Assembly (NCBI GenBank): GCA_021234155.1 | Contig: JAJEKV010000160.1 | Location: 785,196 to 849,195 of the forward strand | Reading direction: 5' to 3' | Source: Isoetes taiwanensis | Taxonomy: Eukaryota > Streptophyta > Lycopodiopsida > Isoetales > Isoetaceae | Length of the DNA: 64,000 nucleotides | Shown: positions 47,594 to 59,689 of the stretch, piece after piece | Numbering within the stretch: position 1 is the stretch's first letter | How the letters are laid out: every line of letters begins with the position of its first letter | Made by a program: the position numbers and the translations under genes | Notes under the pieces: model-generated | Databases searched by the model: none | Told to the model about the DNA's origin: nothing | What the model saw: the letters and a program-made list of their open reading frames with translations, nothing else

Positions 47594-47817
47594 TGGCTTT
47601 AGTCATATAGTCCACTCGTCTAGCACATTGAGGTCTCGTGTTCAAACCTCACTAGGATCTTGGCATCCTAAGACCTTTGGCCCCTGGTATCCTTGTAGGG
47701 GGTGGTGCTCCTTGAAGGGGGATTGCAAGAACATGCCATGTGCCGTCGTATGTCCTAAGGGATGCTGGCTTGTGCTACGACGTAAAAATATACCTTCCTT
47801 CCTTCCTTCCTTCTTCT
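47594..47817 (+). mobile_element. tRNA-derived SINE with (TTCC)n tail
   Basis: B box at GTCTCGTGTTCAAACCTC (about 47632-47650), body ending GCTACGACGTAAAAATATA and then TTCC repeats. The end matches the GACGTTAAAA end of the SINE at 9061-9280. Confidence 0.7.
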
Positions 47818-47819
47818 GA

Positions 47820-49720
47820 CATCACCATACATTTCTCCTCTGCTAACCTGCACCAGACCTTCGCACCTTCGCTCTCCGGCTTTTGTTCCAAACCCTTTCA
47901 CAGACCTTATGAACCTCTTTGCTCTGGACTATGTTGGTATTTGTCATGCATCTGGTAAGCTTAGAGAAGTTGCTTTTTATGTTATGGGATGTGGTTGATA
48001 TTTCATGTTCTTAATTTGGTCTTTTCATTTTGGCTCCTTGATCATATTGCTAACCTCGTGACTTCCACTCTCACCTTGGCACACTTGGTCTTCATCTTCC
48101 TTTACTTGGCTTATAGATCGGCTCCCTTTATAGGGTGTCGACGCCATATGGCTCTCCGGTCCCTCCCTCTTTCTCTCTGATGTGGTATACATTGCTTCTT
48201 CATCCTCCCTAACCTTCCAATACTTGTTCAACCTTTGACATTCTTCTCTATGCCATGTTTTTACAAATCGTCATGTTTTTTGCATTTGAGAGCTCCTTTG
48301 ACACATATTTTGTGAAGCATATTCATCTAGTTGTTTTAGAATTCATCTAGTATTCTCATATTGTATATTCTTTCCTTGATTTTTAAGTTATGGGGAGCTT
48401 CATCTACTATTTTTATTACCCTTCTATTTTTCCATATAATTTGCCTTGCTAACTCGATCATTCTTCATTTTCTGCTTTCTGTAAGACTATAATCTAACGA
48501 GGTTTTGGGGATTATAGCATTGTTCATGTTGTTCTTGAGGCGATCGTGTTTTAGGCATTTTCTGGCAGAGGCCATGCAGTCTTCTATGATGCGTGTTTTA
48601 TGCGGTCTTTTAGGATTTACATTTCAACAGGCACTTGTAACTTGTGTTGTTCGGTATGTCTTTTCTTAAGGTGCTATGTTGTTGAGTTCTAGTTTTGCTG
48701 CGCTATGCTGTTACTTCACCTTAGAGGCTATGATTGAATGTTGTATATATGGACTTGCCATTTAATCATTTCACTTCGAATATTAAACTGATTATGTATT
48801 TGTCTTCGCCTTTGCTCTTCTATTCGTATTCCAGACCATTTTAGTGACCTCGTACACCTCGCGCTGACTTCAATTGCCTTCAATTTTTTATTTCTTTTTG
48901 GTCCTTCATGTTGGATTTGTGCTCCCATTTATGCAAATTTTGCCTCAATCTCCTCCCTCATTCTTGTTGGGTATGATTCATTTTGGGGCATCTATTCCTG
49001 GGGCGTCTTTGTTTTATTATTGTGAACAATAGGTATGGCTAGCTTACTAACACTATGACACCGCATGGCTAGCCTCCTTGCACTCCACCTCGACGTCGGC
49101 ACTTGACCCCATCGCCTCTTTTAAGCCTTAATCTCATTTTTGAATGTAACTTCAATCTCTTTCCCCTTCTTGATCTTCTTTCACCTCTACCTCAACCTTA
49201 TTCCTCGTTCTTTAAACATATTATTCATATTGGTGCATCTAGTCATGAATAGAGTGTATTGCATTTTTTTGTCAAAAGCACGTTTTATTTGGCCGCTTAT
49301 AGTTTGTTTTCGTGTTCTTGACGTTATTTTTTATGGTTTTACATCATTTGCATTTTTATATATCGCCTTATGCGTGATGCATTTGGCAGTCCATTGAGTT
49401 TTTCTGGCCTGGATTTATATTGGACATCTTCTAGTTTTGCATTGTGCCTTTATACTCATTTTATTGTTCTAGTTTCCACAACAGATTCACGGCCTTTTTC
49501 GCCTCTCTTCATCATCTTGGTATGTCTTCCTCGTCGATTACTTCGGCCTCGGCCGCATTATCCTCTTTCGTCAAAATTTTTTAACCTTCCGACTTCCGCT
49601 GTTTTACCTCTACCATCCTTGGCTCGTCAATCTACCTCTCATCAGGCCCATGCCCCTGCACCTTTCTTCCCCTTCTGCCTCAGCATGATAGGTCGATTGG
49701 TCTCCGTGGACGATAAAAAC
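47820..49720. other. T/C-rich intergenic DNA
   Basis: No gene supported. The stretch ends with TCCGTGGACGATAAAAAC, a SINE-like 3' end directly before the (ATTCT)n tract. Confidence 0.35.
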
Positions 49721-49826
49721 AATTCTATTCTATTCTATTCTATTCTATTCTATTCTATTCTATTCTATTCTATTCTATTCTATTCTATTCTATTCTATTC
49801 TATTCTATTCTATTCTATTCTATTCT
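49721..49826. repeat. (ATTCT)n microsatellite, unit A
   Basis: About 21 pentanucleotide repeats. Marks the start of tandem composite unit A. Confidence 0.95.
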
Positions 49827-49968
49827 TTTATGTTCGTGCACATAGTCTCTTCCTCTCGCTATGTATTTTGCGGTGTTGCTCGACCTCTTGTCGGCTGGGC
49901 TTGTAGGTAAAGAAGTTCTCTGGTAGTCGGCCGGTTTTGTGTCCTTTGCGAGTCCCTTCCCAGAATAG

Positions 49969-50098
49969 CATCGATCCGAGCCCTCGGATCGTTACTCTGG
50001 GATGGGACGAGCAGCTATATATGTGCTCGTCCTTCTTGTGGCTCATTATCGGCGTCTTCTCACAGCAGCATCTCTTTCCTTGTCCATTGCTTCCCACC
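49969..50098 (+). repeat. Promoter-like block, copy 2
   Basis: Same as 39733-39872: palindrome GATCCGAGCCCTCGGATC, TATA-like CTATATATGTG and a shared 3' stretch to CCTTGTCCATTGCTTCC. It lies just upstream of the mini-hairpin block. Confidence 0.7.
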
Positions 50099-50149
50099 CT
50101 ACCCGCCCTTATATGTTATTTTGAGTTTGTCTATTGTTTATATGTTTTT

Positions 50150-51035
50150 GTTCAGATTTGACCACCCGTTGGGTGATGCTTCAATCATTTTCCACCCCAA
50201 GGGTGATGCTATCTATATTTTTCCAACCGTTGGGTGATGCTAGATGATCTCCACCTGTTGGTGATGCTATTTTTTCTTTTTCCACCTCTCGGTGTTGTTT
50301 TCTATTTCTATATATGTTGTTTACAGTTCCTAACGTCTAACGGGTGTTTTTTCATCTATTTTTTGGTTCATGCATATAATCATGTTTTCTTTAATAATGT
50401 TTTTCTTTTTTCGGCATTATGCCGCATTATTCTCCACCTGCGGGTGATGCTGTTTATTTTCACCTCGAGGGTGACACATATTGTTATCCACCCGTTGGGT
50501 GACGCTTTTCTCCACCCTATGGGTGATGCTATCTCCCCTGCGGGTGATGGTGTTTATTTCCACCTCGAGGGTGACGCATATTTCTTTTTACATAATTGTT
50601 CTCCACCCATTGGGTGATGCTGTTCTCCACCCTATTGGGTGATGCTCTCTTTTTCTGCTACATGTTGGATTTTCTCTAACCATTCACGGGTGTTTTTTAG
50701 AGTTCTTTGTGTTGCTTGCAGATTTTTTCGCCATCTTCCGAGGTCCTACTTTTTTTGGCTTCATCATCGCCCATCTGGTGTTGTTTTCCATTTCTCTATA
50801 TATGTTTGTTTGTTTCTATATATGCCCTTGGGTGATGCTGCTATTTTTCTTTCCAACTGTTGGTGATGCTATTTTTCTTTCCACCTGTGGTGATGCTATT
50901 TTTTTCCACCTCTCAGTGTTGTTTTCTATTTCTATATATGTTTGTTTACAGTTCCTAACATCTAACGGGTGATTTGTCATCTATGTTTTGGTTCCTGCAC
51001 TCTTTGTTGTTGTCCACCTTGGGTGTTGCTATAAT
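50150..51035 (+). repeat. T-rich block of about 20 CCACC..GGTG mini-hairpins (unit A)
   Basis: Recurrent words such as CCACCCGTTGGGTGATGCT, CCACCCCAAGGGTGATGCT and CACCTCGAGGGTGACGC are spaced by T-rich sequence. Each has a short inverted repeat (CACC or CACCC with GGTG or GGGTG around 3-4 nt) and usually ends in ATGCT. The loop bases vary while the arms are kept. No coding meaning found. Confidence 0.85.
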
Positions 51036-51339
51036 AATGTTTTTCTTTTTTCCATAATATAGCATGATATAATTTTAACGAAGAAAGAAAATTTACATAG
51101 CAAACTTGCCCTTTGGCACGACCAAGGATATCATAGCGTTCTTCCTTACATCCAGCGGTATTGTAACTCTCACATTTCTACCTAAAATAGTTTTTGGAGT
51201 CCATGAGTACAATACACTTTCAATGTCTAGCCAAAGATCAGGATCACTGGGATTTTTCCTCCACTTCTTTGCCCAACAGTCTGAATATCTTTATTATCCC
51301 AAAACATTAGTCAATTGATGCACTAGACACTACCATTCT

Positions 51340-51682
51340 ACACATACCTTATTGAAGGTTAATATTATGATCTTCTTTTCAAATATCAGAGATGGTGTAT
51401 CCCAACCACACTGGATAGGCCTCTAAATCGAATGGTTTTATTACCACAAATTGGTAGCACTCCAAGTCAGTAGAAAGCTCATATCTAGTGAGTTATCAAT
51501 GCACGATTAGTGTCATCTAGGTTAGTTTGCCAATGCTTGCTATAGTCCATGATGCCATCCTGAGTCAATCCCTTTTGTTTCACTTTGTTAGTAGGTTTTA
51601 GAGCTTTTGGTTGACATGGAGATATCATAGGTTTGTCATTCTCATCTCTATACCACAATTCTGACCCTTCTAATGGCCTCAC
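51340..51682 (-). pseudogene. Minus-strand coding remnant, family unknown (unit A)
   Basis: Frames with protein-like composition: RPLEGSELWYRDENDKPMI and ECYQFVVIKPFDLEAYPVWL, joined by a frameshift near 51485. The matching stretch in unit B is 60084-60281 plus flanks. A further fragment (YSWTPKTILGRNVRVTIPFG in unit B) lies at about 59700-59810. I do not recognise the protein. Confidence 0.4.
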
Positions 51683-51822
51683 TCCTTCTCTGAAGGTCTC
51701 ATCTTCATTGCATGATTGGAATCCTACTTCTCACCTAGAAGATGTATTGAAGTGGCCTGGAGTGATCTTCAAGATCCCTAGCATAACAATCCACAAAACT
51801 CTTCCAATTAGGCACTTCTTGA

Positions 51823-51905
51823 GAGGAGGAGGAGGAGAGGGAGGAGGAGGAGGAGGAGGAGGAGGAGGAGGAGGAGGAGGAGGAGGAGGAGGAGGAGGAG
51901 GAGAA
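51823..51905. repeat. (GGA)n microsatellite (unit A)
   Basis: About 25 GGA repeats with one interruption. The poly-Gly and poly-Leu frames across it are artefacts. Confidence 0.95.
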
Positions 51906-53315
51906 AGGTTCTTCTATGAAATGCTAGATATGTATATGTTTCTTCATATGGCCTACAAATAGTATACAAGGTCACAAATGGGTACATGGGTAAATAATAA
52001 TGGTAAATAAACCAATGTATAAAAGGTTTGTCACAATGGATTATATGGTACCATGGACCAAAGTAATAATAATATAAAAGGTTTTTTAAAAAGAATACTG
52101 TGGTTAGCATATCGAAACCCTATGAATCGTATTTAATTTTATTAACTATAAGATAAGACATTGCAGGGTAATACAGGATCTAATGGACCGAAAAGCGCCG
52201 GCGGCATTTAAGCTCTGGCATAGGCATTTAAGCTCTGGCATACGGTAAAGTGGAGATAGATACGAAAATCCATTTGAGCGGGAATTGCTGGACGATCTAC
52301 TTAAGGTATGAAGCAATTAATTTCTTACTCAACATTGCATTCTATAGAGCTGCCGGACTGGTACTCCGCCTTAGAATCATGCCGAAAGGAATGTATGAGA
52401 GAACTCCAGGGAAGAAGAGTAAAGCACAGAATGCAGGGAACACTTTGCCTAAGAAGTTTGGAAAAAGCAACAATGGAAATAGGTTTTACAACAAACCAAG
52501 TACTTCAATGCAAGCTAAGAACACGGGGAGCGCACCAAATCAGGTCTGATATGATAGATTTGTGCTTAGGTAAACTGAAAGATAAGCAAAAAATGCGAAA
52601 TGGTAAATATGACTTAGGTTCTCTGCTGCGACCAGGGTATATGGCTCAAGAATGGTTACATGAATATGAGAAAAGCTTTACAGTAAATAGACCTTAGAAG
52701 TTTGTAACCTTAGTTAATATGCTATCTAAATCTGAAAATTTAACACAGGTTCTTTGGTAATATGACAGTTTAAGATATGAATATATAATGATAGGATAAA
52801 TATGCTTATATGCAAAAGGAGTTTTGGATGCTAAATCTGAGATAAAACTATAGGATTCTGACCAATAAATATTGTTAATATATTATATGAACAGTCTACA
52901 AAATAGATCTTTAATATTATGACTGATGCACATGCTTTAGAAAGGACGGAGCATATGATCTACACATATGATCTTTCCTAAAGGGAAGAAAACAGAAAAT
53001 GAAGACGGAGCACAAAGATAATATGCTGAACTGATATAAAAATCATGACTGATTACCTTATATTATGTTAAATGGCAGTTGATAACTGATTTCTTAGACA
53101 TTACATTCTAACGCTGAGGCAAATACACTATATTTTCATATTATAATAAAAATGATATGCTTTTATACATGCATATAGGCTGATATACCCTATAAATTTG
53201 TGGCCTGGATAAAACCAGGATGGATATGTCTTGTGTGTCATCTTTATCTTGAATGAAATCTGATTATAGTAATTCTGTTACATTAATTAGAAAGTAATCC
53301 TGGTAAAGATAAATA
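51906..53315. other. Segment found only in unit A
   Basis: 1.4 kb absent from unit B, bounded by (GGA)n and (AAG)n. Plus-strand frames at 52250-52700 (for example ELPDWYSALESCRKECMREL) look protein-like and could be a fragment of a retroelement gag, but no motif proves it. Confidence 0.4.
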
Positions 53316-53399
53316 GAAGAAGAAGAAGAAGAAGAAGAAGAAGAAGAAGAAGAAGAAGAAGAAGAAGAAGAAGAAGAAGAAGAAGAAGAAGAAGAAGAA
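53316..53399. repeat. (AAG)n microsatellite
   Basis: About 28 AAG repeats, directly before TTTTAACGTCCACGG. On the minus strand that is a CCGTGGACGTTAAAA end followed by (TTC)n, like a SINE tail. Confidence 0.95.
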
Positions 53400-53637
53400 A
53401 ATTTTAACGTCCACGGAACCCAATCGGGTTATGGGACCTAATACAGAAGATAGGGCAAAAGCCCAGACTGAAACTCGGGGACCAAGCCCCGTGACCAAAC
53501 CAAAAAGGCCGAAGCCAAAATCAAAATCAAACGTGGGGACTAGCCCCAGTACACAGAACTCGGGGACTATGCCCCGTAGCAAATCACAATGCCAGAATAA
53601 AACAAGAGGGCATAAGCCCAAGCAGAACTCGGAGTCA
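53400..53637. repeat. Leader with three GGGGAC..CCCC hairpins (unit A)
   Basis: CTCGGGGACCAAGCCCCGTG, GTGGGGACTAGCCCCAGT and CTCGGGGACTATGCCCCGTA are three imperfect copies of one small hairpin. Unit B has the same at 60535-60770. Confidence 0.6.
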
Positions 53638-54147
53638 TGTTAGTCCTGTGCCTCCTGGTTCAGGACTATTCATGCATACGACGGACCAGGTCAAGCTCAA
53701 GGATCCACAGACAGGCATGGGTCAGCCATCAAAGGCTCGCCAGAAGACCAAGCGGCCGGACCACGCGATCAAAACTGCGTCCGTCAACAAGAGGCGCCGC
53801 TCAGACAAGTGATGACCCGTCACCGCCCATGTCAGCGTCAGCGTGATTCTAGGCATTTCAAGAGGCACCGCCAACATTACTGCAAATCAGGCCTCCTTCC
53901 GAAGTGAGTCCAAGAGATCGATCAGAGTGTCTATTTTGGGCGAAGGCCATTGTACTATATATATGAGTAGAGCTAGCATATGAGGGCTAGATGAGTTTTG
54001 AGTCTTGTCTCTTTTCAGTCTTCTCTCAATTGCGAGAGCTCATGTATGTTCATCAGTGATATCAAGGAAGCATATCATTTTCCTCTCATTGTTCTTTTCT
54101 GTTCCGTTTTCTTCTTCTTGTTCTTTTCTTGCAAATCCCGCGTGACA
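53638..54147 (+). promoter_or_regulatory. Putative LTR of the Ty3-type element (unit A)
   Basis: Starts TGTTAGTCCTG and ends CCCGCGTGACA (TG..CA), with a TATA-like ACTATATATATGAG at about 53954. Unit B has the equivalent at 60771-61286. Only one such element per unit is present, so LTR status rests on position before gag and on the TG..CA ends. I found no convincing primer-binding site. Confidence 0.5.
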
Positions 54148-54289
54148 TAGTCCCCCCGGATTCTCTGTTAGATCAAGGGTCCTCCACAGAGGGCTGTCTT
54201 GCGGGGAGTTTCGAACCCGGACCCCAAACACTGTCGCCGCTGCGGGTGCGATTCGTTTTCCTTCTTACGTCGCCATGTATCTGTAGAAA

Positions 54290-56270
54290 CTTCATGCGGA
54301 AGAACTTCTTTCCCAGACGGCGTCTCGATTGGGCGCCATCATCGGGGAAGCTGTTCGTGACATGTATGGATGCTTATGACATTGAGGGAGGCCACATTCG
54401 GTCTAGGGCTCCGGTCGGCGCCACCCACCCCTCGTGTCATGTCTCGTCAAATTCTCCACCTCAAAGCGTGCAAACATTGCTCCACGACCTCGATCTCCTC
54501 ATCACTATCGGGGAGCCCTATCGGCTCCACACTGCTCAACCTTACTTTCATACCCCGAACATGCCTTCATCCATCACTCTTACGGCCCATCGCCTCTGCC
54601 TTCACAACCATCATCTCCTACGGGTGAGCGGGGATATCCACATGTCTCTTTTGCTCCTCCCGTGATTTTCCCTTCCCTACCTTTCCCACCGCTCTTCCCT
54701 GTTTGTTTACAATCTTACGGACCTCAAACCCAATGATGGAGGCACCTCCGGTACCCCCACCTCGGCCACCCCTTGGGCAGGGGTCTTTCCAAAGACCATA
54801 CCCCCTCCAACTCCACCTCAATATCCTCACTATCATGTTCCGGTCCAGCCCGGCACTTTTACCTCTACCTTTCGGACCCTTAAGTTGACTTATCCCACCT
54901 TTGGCAACACGAAGGCAAACCTTTAGACCAAAGTGCTTCCGGGCCCACATGGAAGAATTTGAGGCTCGGCTGTCCTGAATGGTCATGCATAACCTCAACT
55001 AAAATTCCACATCTTTTCCACCACATTGCGTGGCTCCCCTCATCAATGGCTCATGTCCAACAAAAGCCTTTGGAAACAAGATTGGTCGAAATGAAAACTG
55101 CTTTTCTTTCTCACTATGGGACCACGGATGATGATCAACTTCATCTCAAGCAACTCAATGACCTTCAACAAGAACCCACAGTGCGGGATTTTGCGGGCCG
55201 TCTTCACATTACGCCAAAGCAAACTCAAGGAGTACCCCACATAGAGCCGGATCTTGGTGCGGTTTCTCCAAGGACTTCCTCCATTCTATCGGACTCATGA
55301 TGAATACACTGCGCCCAAGACTTTGGAGCGGGCTATCGATCTTGTCAATCACTTTCGGTTAATGTTTCCTCCGTGGCGTGGCTCTTCAGGAGCTCCCTTT
55401 CATTCCACCCGTCATGGTTCCCCGATCTGCTGTTCAACCTCAACACGCCAATCCGCGGCCTTGGTCGGATCCGGTGCCATATTCGCAGAAATATCAAGGC
55501 CACTTGGCTAATGAGTGCAACTCCACCAATGGCCCGCCTCATTGTAAACGCCGCAACATGTGCAATCATGCCACGGAAGAATGCACTTTCGCACTCATCC
55601 TACACCTTTCCGCAACAAGATGGTTTATCAAGTGCAAACAACACCTCGGCACCAATCACCATATCGGCCGGCCACCACCGCAGCGCAACCCAATCAACTC
55701 TATTAGCAGCGGGGAGCAACAATGGGGACCCAACACACGTTCTCCTTTTGATCCTTCAAAGCTTCGGTGTTATCTTTGTCAAGAATGGGGTCATACCACC
55801 GCGGCGTGTCCTCAACTCCCCAAGTTCAGGTGCGGCTTCACGGCACCAATCGGACCACATCGGTCCGCCTCACGGCTTACCAACTCACGGCTTGCTAATG
55901 GCAAACAAGGCCAGCGTCCAGTTCTTCGGAAGCCACCACCTGGCGCCTCGGCAAACGCGCTATCAACCAAAGAAGCGCCAATCAACCTCGGATGGATCAA
56001 CAAGCACGGGGAAGAAATTTTTCGGGCTCTTAATCCTCCGGTCCGGCCATCAAATTGGGTTGGTTTGGTTTCCACGCACTGAACCGAGGCGTCCGTCCAT
56101 AACCATTATTCCTAATGCACGCGAACCTGCCTTTTCTACGATTCGGCGCCATTCCTCATGCGAGAAGACAAAAGGTCCATTTTGCACCGGACTTGGAGAA
56201 ACTCATGCGAATGTCATGCCTAAAGTTCGTCAAAGCATTTTGAACCTCATGCAAACTCTTTGAAGGCCGC
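54290..56270 (+). pseudogene. Ty3-type gag, broken (unit A)
   Basis: Multi-frame. A gag core lies at about 55080-55260 (EMKTAFLSHYGTTDDDQLHL). Two CCHC zinc knuckles follow: CKRRNMCNHATEEC (about 55543-55584; the second Cys is replaced by Arg here, while unit B keeps CKRCNMCNHATEEC) and CYLCQEWGHTTAAC (about 55768-55809). Compared with unit B the frame is broken at many points. Confidence 0.8.
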
Positions 56271-56559
56271 CGCGTTGGCTAATGTCCATGCCACCACGAG
56301 AGCTCAACAACGACAAGGCGCACCTTCCCGTCTCAACCTCCACGCTCTCGGACATATCCCAATATCATTTGCGGAGGTTGACCTACTCAAAAAGTTCTTT
56401 GCTTCCTTACTACGCACTCCACTTTTGTGGATCCAGTAGATCCTTTTTCTCATGTGCCTCACGGAACTCCAAGAGGAGCTAGCCAAAATCAAAATTCCTT
56501 TAAGCTTGGCTACAATTTTGAAACTCATCCGCTCTCAAGGACCGGTTACCACTCGATTT

Positions 56560-56800
56560 TGTTTTGGTTGGGGCTGTTGCTACCTCTACTCCCACGGTCC
56601 ATGCCACGGTGGGCAATCAACAAGTCAATCATGTTCAAATTGGCGGAGGTAGCGCGGTCAATCTCATCACGGATAAACTCGCAAAACAAATGGGCATCAA
56701 ACAACTCTATCGTGCCCCATATGACATCAAATTGGCCAATGGCCATATCACGAGACCTCAAAGGCGTCACGCCTCTTCTTCACATCAACATAGGTGATCT
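56560..56800 (+). pseudogene. Retroviral-type aspartic protease fragment (unit A)
   Basis: VNHVQIGGGSAVNLITDKLA resembles a clan AA protease active-site region, but the expected catalytic Asp before Gly-Gly-Ser is a Gly in this copy. Followed by DIKLANGHI. Frame broken after about 56795. Confidence 0.6.
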
Positions 56801-57699
56801 CAGATTCCCCTTGGAATTTGGTGTTTGGAAAATTTGGAGAAGATCCGGTGATTATGAAATGTTGGTCGGCGGGACCTTTTCTCGCCGGGCCAAGAGCATT
56901 CATTCTTGGGCCCACGGATCGGTTAGTCATCGCGATGGTCACCTCAATGCCACTATGGACTTGGAAGCGAGGCAAAATCATTTCCGTCGACAATGCTGAA
57001 CCCTCTCTCTCAGGCCCCCACTCACGAGGGGCTTGAGAATATTTATCAAGTTGGGCTCCACTGCGAGTTTGCCTCGTCATCCTACCCCGGTATGCTGATC
57101 CTTGGGGAGAAATGACTCTTGATCGGGACCCGGTGTGGCTGCTTTGCTTGACCCTTACGGCTCCTTGCAATCGAATCAACGTGTTGATCACTTTTTCGGG
57201 GTTTGAACCTCCCGCGGCTCTGTGGAAGTACATATTTGTCATGAAGCAACCTGCTTGAGGAAACTCAGCAACCTCTCTTTTCACCACGCAGAGCACCACG
57301 CATCTGTTATGCTTCAACCTCCTGCTCATATTGTCCGGGGACATGGAAGTTATCCCCATATTCGGACTTCGGCGTAGAGATTGTGGGCGTAGGCAACAAT
57401 CGACTGTTATCCCAATTGCTGCCAATCTTCCCACACCCTATCATAACGGGGCCGCCACGCTTTTCAAAAGTTCAAACACATTTTCGCTGGAGCTTGAGAG
57501 ATCTTTGGGGATCAACAAAACCTTGGGGAACTCACCATTCCTACCAAGTCTGATGCGCGCCAGTCTAGCAGCGATGCCGGCTCAACCCCAATTACCGTGA
57601 TCGGCGTCAAGGCGGAAATTGACAAACTCCCTTTGCCGGGTTTGATCTTGAGGTCAAACATTGCGAGTGGGTGAGCCCCATCGTCATTGCACTCAAACA

Positions 57700-58297
57700 C
57701 AATGGTAAGATCGGCGTTTGTGTGGACTAAAGAAAACTCAATCGGGCCACGGGCGTGATCATTTTTCCCTTCCTTCACGGACCGGGTTCCGGAAGAGGTT
57801 TGGACATGAGATGTACTCCTTCATGGATGGTTTTTCTGGCTACAATCAGATCTCAATCAAAGAATCTGATCAATTCAAGACTACCTTCACCACCCCGTGG
57901 GGCACTTTTGCCTACAAGGTGGTTCCTTTTGGATTATCAAACTCTCCATCCACGTTTCAACGTATCATGCTCTCAGTTTTTCATGATTTTATGAAGGAAA
58001 ATCCCTTCTTGCAAATTTTTCAAGATGACTTCTCTGCCTACAGTTCCATGGCTGACCATTTGGATAAATTGGAACTTGTCTTTCAGAAATGTGATGAGTC
58101 CGGCATTAGTCTCAATCCCGAGAAATGCAACTTTTGCGTCACTTCAGGTGTTCTGTTGGGACATGTGGTCAGCAAAGCAGGTATCACCACGGATCCTGCC
58201 AAAATCAGCTGTGTGCTCAAGGCTCAAGCACCAGCCAATATAAAGGAAACACGCTCTTTCTTGGGTAAGGTCAATTATTACTCCACCTGAGTCAATC
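57700..58297 (+). pseudogene. Ty3-type reverse transcriptase, truncated (unit A)
   Basis: FMDGFSGYNQISIKESDQFK, KTTFTTPWGTFAY, PFGLSNSPSTFQRIM and IFQDDFSAYS (the YVDD box altered to FQDD), then GISLNPEKCNFC and SFLGKVNYYS. A stop interrupts the upstream VCVD motif at about 57727. The domain ends at the next (ATTCT)n tract, so RNase H and integrase are missing. The words suggest a non-chromodomain Ty3 lineage. Confidence 0.88.
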
Positions 58298-58307
58298 CCT
58301 TCAAACA

Positions 58308-58412
58308 ATTCTATTCTATTCTATTCTATTCTATTCTATTCTATTCTATTCTATTCTATTCTATTCTATTCTATTCTATTCTATTCTATTCTATTCTATT
58401 CTATTCTATTCT
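58308..58412. repeat. (ATTCT)n microsatellite, unit B
   Basis: About 21 repeats. Start of unit B and the break point in the unit A reverse transcriptase. Confidence 0.95.
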
Positions 58413-58554
58413 TTTATGTTCGTGCACATAGTCTCTTCCTCTCGCTATGTATTTTGCGGTGTTGCTCGACATCTTGTCGGCTGGGCTTGTAGGTAAAGAA
58501 GTTCTCTGGTAGTCGGCCGGTTTTGTGTCCTTTGCGAGTCCCTTCCCAGAATAG

Positions 58555-58683
58555 CATCGATCCGAGCCCTCGGATCGTTACTCTGGGATGGGACGAGCAG
58601 CTATATATGTGCTCGTCCTTCTTGTGGCTCATTATCGGCGTCTTCTCACAGCAGCATCTCTTTCCTTGTCCATTGCTTCCCAC
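58555..58683 (+). repeat. Promoter-like block, copy 3
   Basis: Same sequence as 49969-50098, part of unit B. Confidence 0.7.
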
Positions 58684-58736
58684 CCTACCCGCCCTTATAT
58701 GTTATTTTGAGTTTGTCTATTGTTTATATGTTTTTG

Positions 58737-59640
58737 TTCAGATTTGACCACCCGTTGGGTGATGCTTCAATCATTTTCCACCCCAAGGGTGATGCTATCT
58801 ATATTTTTCCAACCGTTGGGTGATGCTAGATGATCTCCACCTGTTGGTGATGCTATTTTTTCTTTTTCCACCTCTCGGTGTTGTTTTCTATTTCTATATA
58901 TGTTGTTTCAGATTCCTAACGTCTAGCGGGTGTTTTTTCATCTATTTTTGGTTCATGCATATAATCATGTTTTCTTTAATAATGTTTTTCTTTTTTCGGC
59001 ATTATGCCGCATTATTCTCCACCTGCGGGTGATGCTGTTTATTTTCACCTCGAGGGTGACACATATTTCTTTTCACATGATTGTTATCCACCCGTTGGGT
59101 GACGCTTTTCTCCACCCTATGGGTGATGCTATCTCCCCTGCGGGTGATGGTGTTTATTTCCACCTCGAGGGTGACGCATATTTCTTTTTACATAATTGTT
59201 CTCCACCCATTGGGTGATGCTGTTCTCCACCCTATTGGGTGATGCTCTCTTTTTCTGCTACATGTTGGATTTTCTCTAACCATTCACGGGTGTTTTTTAG
59301 AGTTCTTTGTGTTGCTTGCAGATTTTTTCGCCATCTTCCGAGGTCCTACTTTTTTTGGCTTCATCATCGCCCATCTGGTGTTGTTTTCCATTTCTATATA
59401 TGTTTGTTTGTTTCTATATATGCCCTTGGGTGATGCTGCTATTTTTCTTTCAAACTGTTGGTGATGCTATTTTTCTTTCCACCTGTGGTGATGCTATTTT
59501 TTTCCACCTCCCAGTGTTGTTTTCTATTTCTATATATGTTTGTTTACAGTTCCTAACATCTAACGGGTGATTTGTCATCTATGTTTTGGTTCCTGCACTC
59601 TTTGTTGTTGTCCACCTTGGGTGTTGCTATAATAATGTTT
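58737..59640 (+). repeat. Mini-hairpin block (unit B)
   Basis: Same block as 50150-51035, with one extra TTTCTTTTCACATGATTG-type spacer near 59065 and small base changes (for example CCTCCCAG for CCTCTCAG). Confidence 0.85.
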
Positions 59641-59689
59641 TTCTTTTTTCCATAATATAGCATGATATAATTTTAACGAAGAAAGAAAA

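Larger units (their letters stand above)
49721..58300 (+). repeat. Tandem composite unit A (about 8.6 kb)
   Basis: Order: (ATTCT)n, promoter-like block, mini-hairpin block, purine microsatellite, unit-A-only segment 51906-53315, (AAG)n, LTR-like leader, gag, protease, RT. The same order starts again at 58308. RT is cut at the (ATTCT)n tract of unit B. Confidence 0.85.

Noticed and set aside
49721-51822. Interpretation of the duplicated (ATTCT)n to mini-hairpin block as two LTRs of one 8.6-kb element
   Set aside because: The blocks lack TG..CA ends and no primer-binding site or polypurine tract adjoins them. The whole composite including gag-RT is repeated downstream, so tandem duplication fits better.
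51808-52110. Leucine- and glycine-rich ORFs, and poly-Arg, poly-Ser and poly-Phe ORFs at 60232-60754 and 53283-53621
   Set aside because: Direct translations of the (GGA)n and (AAG)n microsatellites.
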